From NCBI GenBank assembly GCA_035763085.1, contig DASUBV010000127.1:1-13586 (forward strand): DNA of 13,586 nucleotides, given 5' to 3'. Within the stretch, counting starts at the first letter, position 1, and every line of letters starts with the position of its first letter. The position numbers were made by a program, and so were the translations under genes. This DNA comes from DASUBV01 sp035763085 (GTDB lineage: Bacteria > Actinomycetota > Actinomycetes > Streptosporangiales > Streptosporangiaceae). The notes under the pieces are model-generated. The model was not told the origin of the DNA. It searched no databases and saw only the letters and a program-made list of their open reading frames with translations. Below, one piece after another: positions 12,128 through 13,586 of this stretch.

Positions 12128-12179
12128 GCGCCACGTGAGCCTGGCCGGCGGGATATTCCGGCCGACGGTCAGGTGGCGC
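12128..12179. terminator. Nested inverted repeats after the sulfurtransferase gene
   Basis: An outer stem GCGCCAC (12128-12134) / GTGGCGC (12173-12179) encloses an inner stem GGCCGG (12143-12148) / CCGGCC (12158-12163) with a nine-base loop. It starts 30 nt after the stop codon and may terminate that transcript. The rest of the 201-nt gap (12099-12299) shows no other clear element apart from the next gene's ribosome-binding site at 12289-12294. Confidence 0.4.
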
Positions 12180-12299
12180 TCATGCGACAATGCCGGGTCG
12201 CCCAGACAGGCAGTAAGCCCGGACGCACCAGACCAGGCGGCGCGGCCGGCGGCTCATCCGGGCCGGACATGCCAGCCCGATCTGATCTGAGGAGCACGC

Positions 12300-13247
12300 G
12301 TGCGCGCCATCGCCTTCCAGCCGCAGGCCGCCGGGACCGGCGCAGCGCGGAGCTTCCCGGTCACGGAGGCCGCCGAGCCGGTGCCCGGGCCCGGGCAGCT
12401 GCTGGTCCGCGCCGAGGCCGCCGGGGTAGGCGTGGGCCTGGTGCGGATGCTGCGGTCCGGGCTCCTGCCGGCCGCCGGACCAGGCGGCGAGTTCGTCGGC
12501 CGGGTCACCTCCGTCGGGCCGGACGTGACCGGCTACCAGGCTGGCGATCGGGTGGGCGGCGTGGTCTTCGAGGGTCTGTATGCCGGGTCGGTGCTGGCCG
12601 TGCCGCAGCTCGTCTCGCCGGTGCCGGCCGGGGCCGGGGCGGCGGAGGCGCTGGCGCTGGTGCGCGGCGGGCTGGTCGCGTCCTGCATCCTGCGCGCCGG
12701 GCAGCTGGCGGCGGGCGAGTCGGTGCTGGTCACCGCGGCGGCCAGCGGCACGGGCCACCTGGCGGTGCAGCTGGCCAGGGCACTCGGTGCCAGGCGGGTG
12801 ACCGCCGCCGTCAGCTCGGCTGACAAGGCCGGGTTCCTGCGCGACTGCGGCGCCGACGAGGTGGTCACCTACGCGCAGGATTCCTGGGGTGAGCCGGCCG
12901 ACCTGGTCCTCGACGGCGTCGGCGGCGACCTGGTTCAGCGTGGCGTGGACGCGCTGGCGCCTCGCGGCCGGCTCGTCGCCTTCAGCGCGGGCGGCGGCAG
13001 CGTCGACGCGGGCAGCCTGCTTGCCGGGCTCAAGTCAGTGACCGGATTCTCCATGGGGCTGATCAGCCGCCAGCAGCCGGAGCTGATCGGCGAGCGCCGG
13101 GCCGAGCTATGGCGGCTGCTGGCCGCCGGCCAGCTCCGGCCGGCCTGCACGACGCTGCCCTTCGGCCAGCTCGGCGCGGCCATCGAGCTGATCGAGAGCC
13201 GTCGCAACCTGGGTCGTGTCGTCCTGACCCCCGGCCTGATCCGCTAG
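12300..13247 (+). CDS. Medium-chain dehydrogenase/reductase, quinone-oxidoreductase-like
   Basis: The 315-residue protein is an NAD(P)H-dependent oxidoreductase of the zinc-free MDR branch. The N-terminal GroES-like domain shows GQLLVRAEAAGV (32-43), GGEFVGRVTSVGPDVTGYQAGDRV (62-85) and no zinc-ligand set. The nucleotide-binding Rossmann segment is VLVTAAASGTGHLAVQLARALGA (142-164), and LVLDGVGGD (202-210) follows as in quinone oxidoreductases. The C-terminal PFGQLGAAIELIESRRNLGRVVL (287-309) is the usual family end. The start is GTG at 12300, with GAGGAG five nt upstream (12289-12294). The substrate is unknown. It lies 201 nt after the sulfurtransferase and converges on the gene at the right edge. 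Confidence 0.92.
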   Translation: MRAIAFQPQAAGTGAARSFPVTEAAEPVPGPGQLLVRAEAAGVGVGLVRMLRSGLLPAAGPGGEFVGRVTSVGPDVTGYQAGDRVGGVVFEGLYAGSVLAVPQLVSPVPAGAGAAEALALVRGGLVASCILRAGQLAAGESVLVTAAASGTGHLAVQLARALGARRVTAAVSSADKAGFLRDCGADEVVTYAQDSWGEPADLVLDGVGGDLVQRGVDALAPRGRLVAFSAGGGSVDAGSLLAGLKSVTGFSMGLISRQQPELIGERRAELWRLLAAGQLRPACTTLPFGQLGAAIELIESRRNLGRVVLTPGLIR

Positions 13248-13281
13248 CCGGAGCGAACGCCTGGCTCCGTCCGGACGCGCG

Positions 13282-13310
13282 GGCTTCATCCCTCGTGCTG
13301 CCTCGAAGCC
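13282..13310. terminator. Weak hairpin between convergent genes
   Basis: GGCTTC (13282-13287) pairs with GAAGCC (13305-13310). A competing outer pair is CCTGGCT (13260-13266) with AGCCAGG (13307-13313). Both lie in the 84-nt gap between convergent genes, where a terminator is expected. Loops are long, so this is tentative. Confidence 0.25.
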
Positions 13311-13331
13311 AGGTCAGCCGCTGGCCCGGCC

Positions 13332-13586
13332 TCAGCCACCAGGCCCGGCGTGGCCATTAGGACCGGTGCGGCAGCTCGCCAGCGCCGGGTTGGCCACCGG
13401 GGCCCCGGCCAGCCGCGAGCTGCCGGCCCGGCTCCACCGCGGGAACCCGATCAGCCGCCGGGTCGTCTCGGTCACCCGGCGTTCCCCGGCCAGCCCCGTC
13501 ACCGGCTCGGGGTGCGGGGTGCGCAGCAGCCAGATCCCGCCCTCGGCGGCCGCCGCGATCCGGTACCGGCCCGTCTCATCGGGTGC
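13332..13586 (-). CDS. C-terminal end of an unidentified protein (partial)
   Basis: On the minus strand a frame is open from the right edge to TGA at 13334-13332, giving 84 residues with the strong G/C third-position bias of the real genes here. The readable part includes YRIAAAAEGGIWLLRT and RRLIGFPRWSRAGSS. There is no start in view and no family is recognised; no membrane segment or metal motif is visible. The last 20 or so residues are Gly/Pro/Ala-rich. The call rests on composition, on the open frame and on the convergent layout that leaves this stretch otherwise empty. Confidence 0.5.
   Translation of the reverse strand, partial: APDETGRYRIAAAAEGGIWLLRTPHPEPVTGLAGERRVTETTRRLIGFPRWSRAGSSRLAGAPVANPALASCRTGPNGHAGPGG

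Noticed and set aside
11483..12823. Plus-strand frame spanning the sulfurtransferase and MDR genes
   Set aside because: Arg/Gly-rich off-frame translation crossing two well-supported genes and their gap.

Overview
The window is very GC-rich, with strong G/C at third codon positions, many GTG starts and Ala/Pro/Arg/Gly-rich proteins. The gene order pepA - lpd - sucB is, from memory, conserved in Streptomyces and relatives. I therefore read it as chromosomal DNA of an actinobacterium, probably of the Streptomyces/Streptosporangium/Frankia kind; genus cannot be told. No rRNA, tRNA, transposase, phage gene or CRISPR array was seen, and the region looks vertically inherited.

Layout. Positions 1-3845, minus strand: leucyl aminopeptidase (pepA), dihydrolipoyl dehydrogenase (lpd) and the E2 acyltransferase of a 2-oxoacid dehydrogenase complex (sucB-like). 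The E2 gene runs off the left edge and carries an apparent one-base frameshift exactly at a 10-bp inverted repeat. Positions 4026-5556, minus: a GNAT acetyltransferase and an orphan MHYT-domain membrane protein. Positions 5662-6081, plus: a HIT-family protein. Positions 6208-7928, minus: a P-loop kinase followed by cobS of cobalamin assembly, both with low-complexity expansions. Positions 8008-8715, plus: a RibD C-terminal-domain reductase, divergent from the kinase. Positions 8791-11035, plus: a tight run of a conserved hypothetical, a DUF5998 protein and an alkaline-phosphatase-superfamily phosphodiesterase. Positions 11166-12098, plus: a two-domain rhodanese sulfurtransferase, preceded by three co-oriented DnaA boxes. 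Positions 12300-13247, plus: a medium-chain dehydrogenase/quinone-oxidoreductase. Positions 13332-13586, minus: the C-terminal end of an unidentified protein.

How the genes relate. lpd and the E2 gene supply E3 and E2 of a 2-oxoacid dehydrogenase complex and probably share transcription from the pepA side. The 8791-11035 genes are overlapping or nearly so and probably form one operon. The other genes look like single housekeeping or accessory units.

Most notable signals. (1) TTGTCCACA, TTATCCACA and TTATCCACT lie in one orientation within 63 bp, 33 and 21 bp apart, between two metabolic genes: a candidate non-origin DnaA-binding cluster or DnaA-controlled promoter. (2) Six genes have a TANNNT -10 hexamer 6-8 nt before the start codon and no convincing Shine-Dalgarno in between, pointing to leaderless transcripts. 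(3) The divergent kinase/reductase pair seems to share one symmetric -10 core. (4) The frameshift and Tyr/Gln/Pro-repeat linker in the E2 gene, and in-frame simple repeats in cobS and the kinase. I found no clear multi-gene defence or mobile system.
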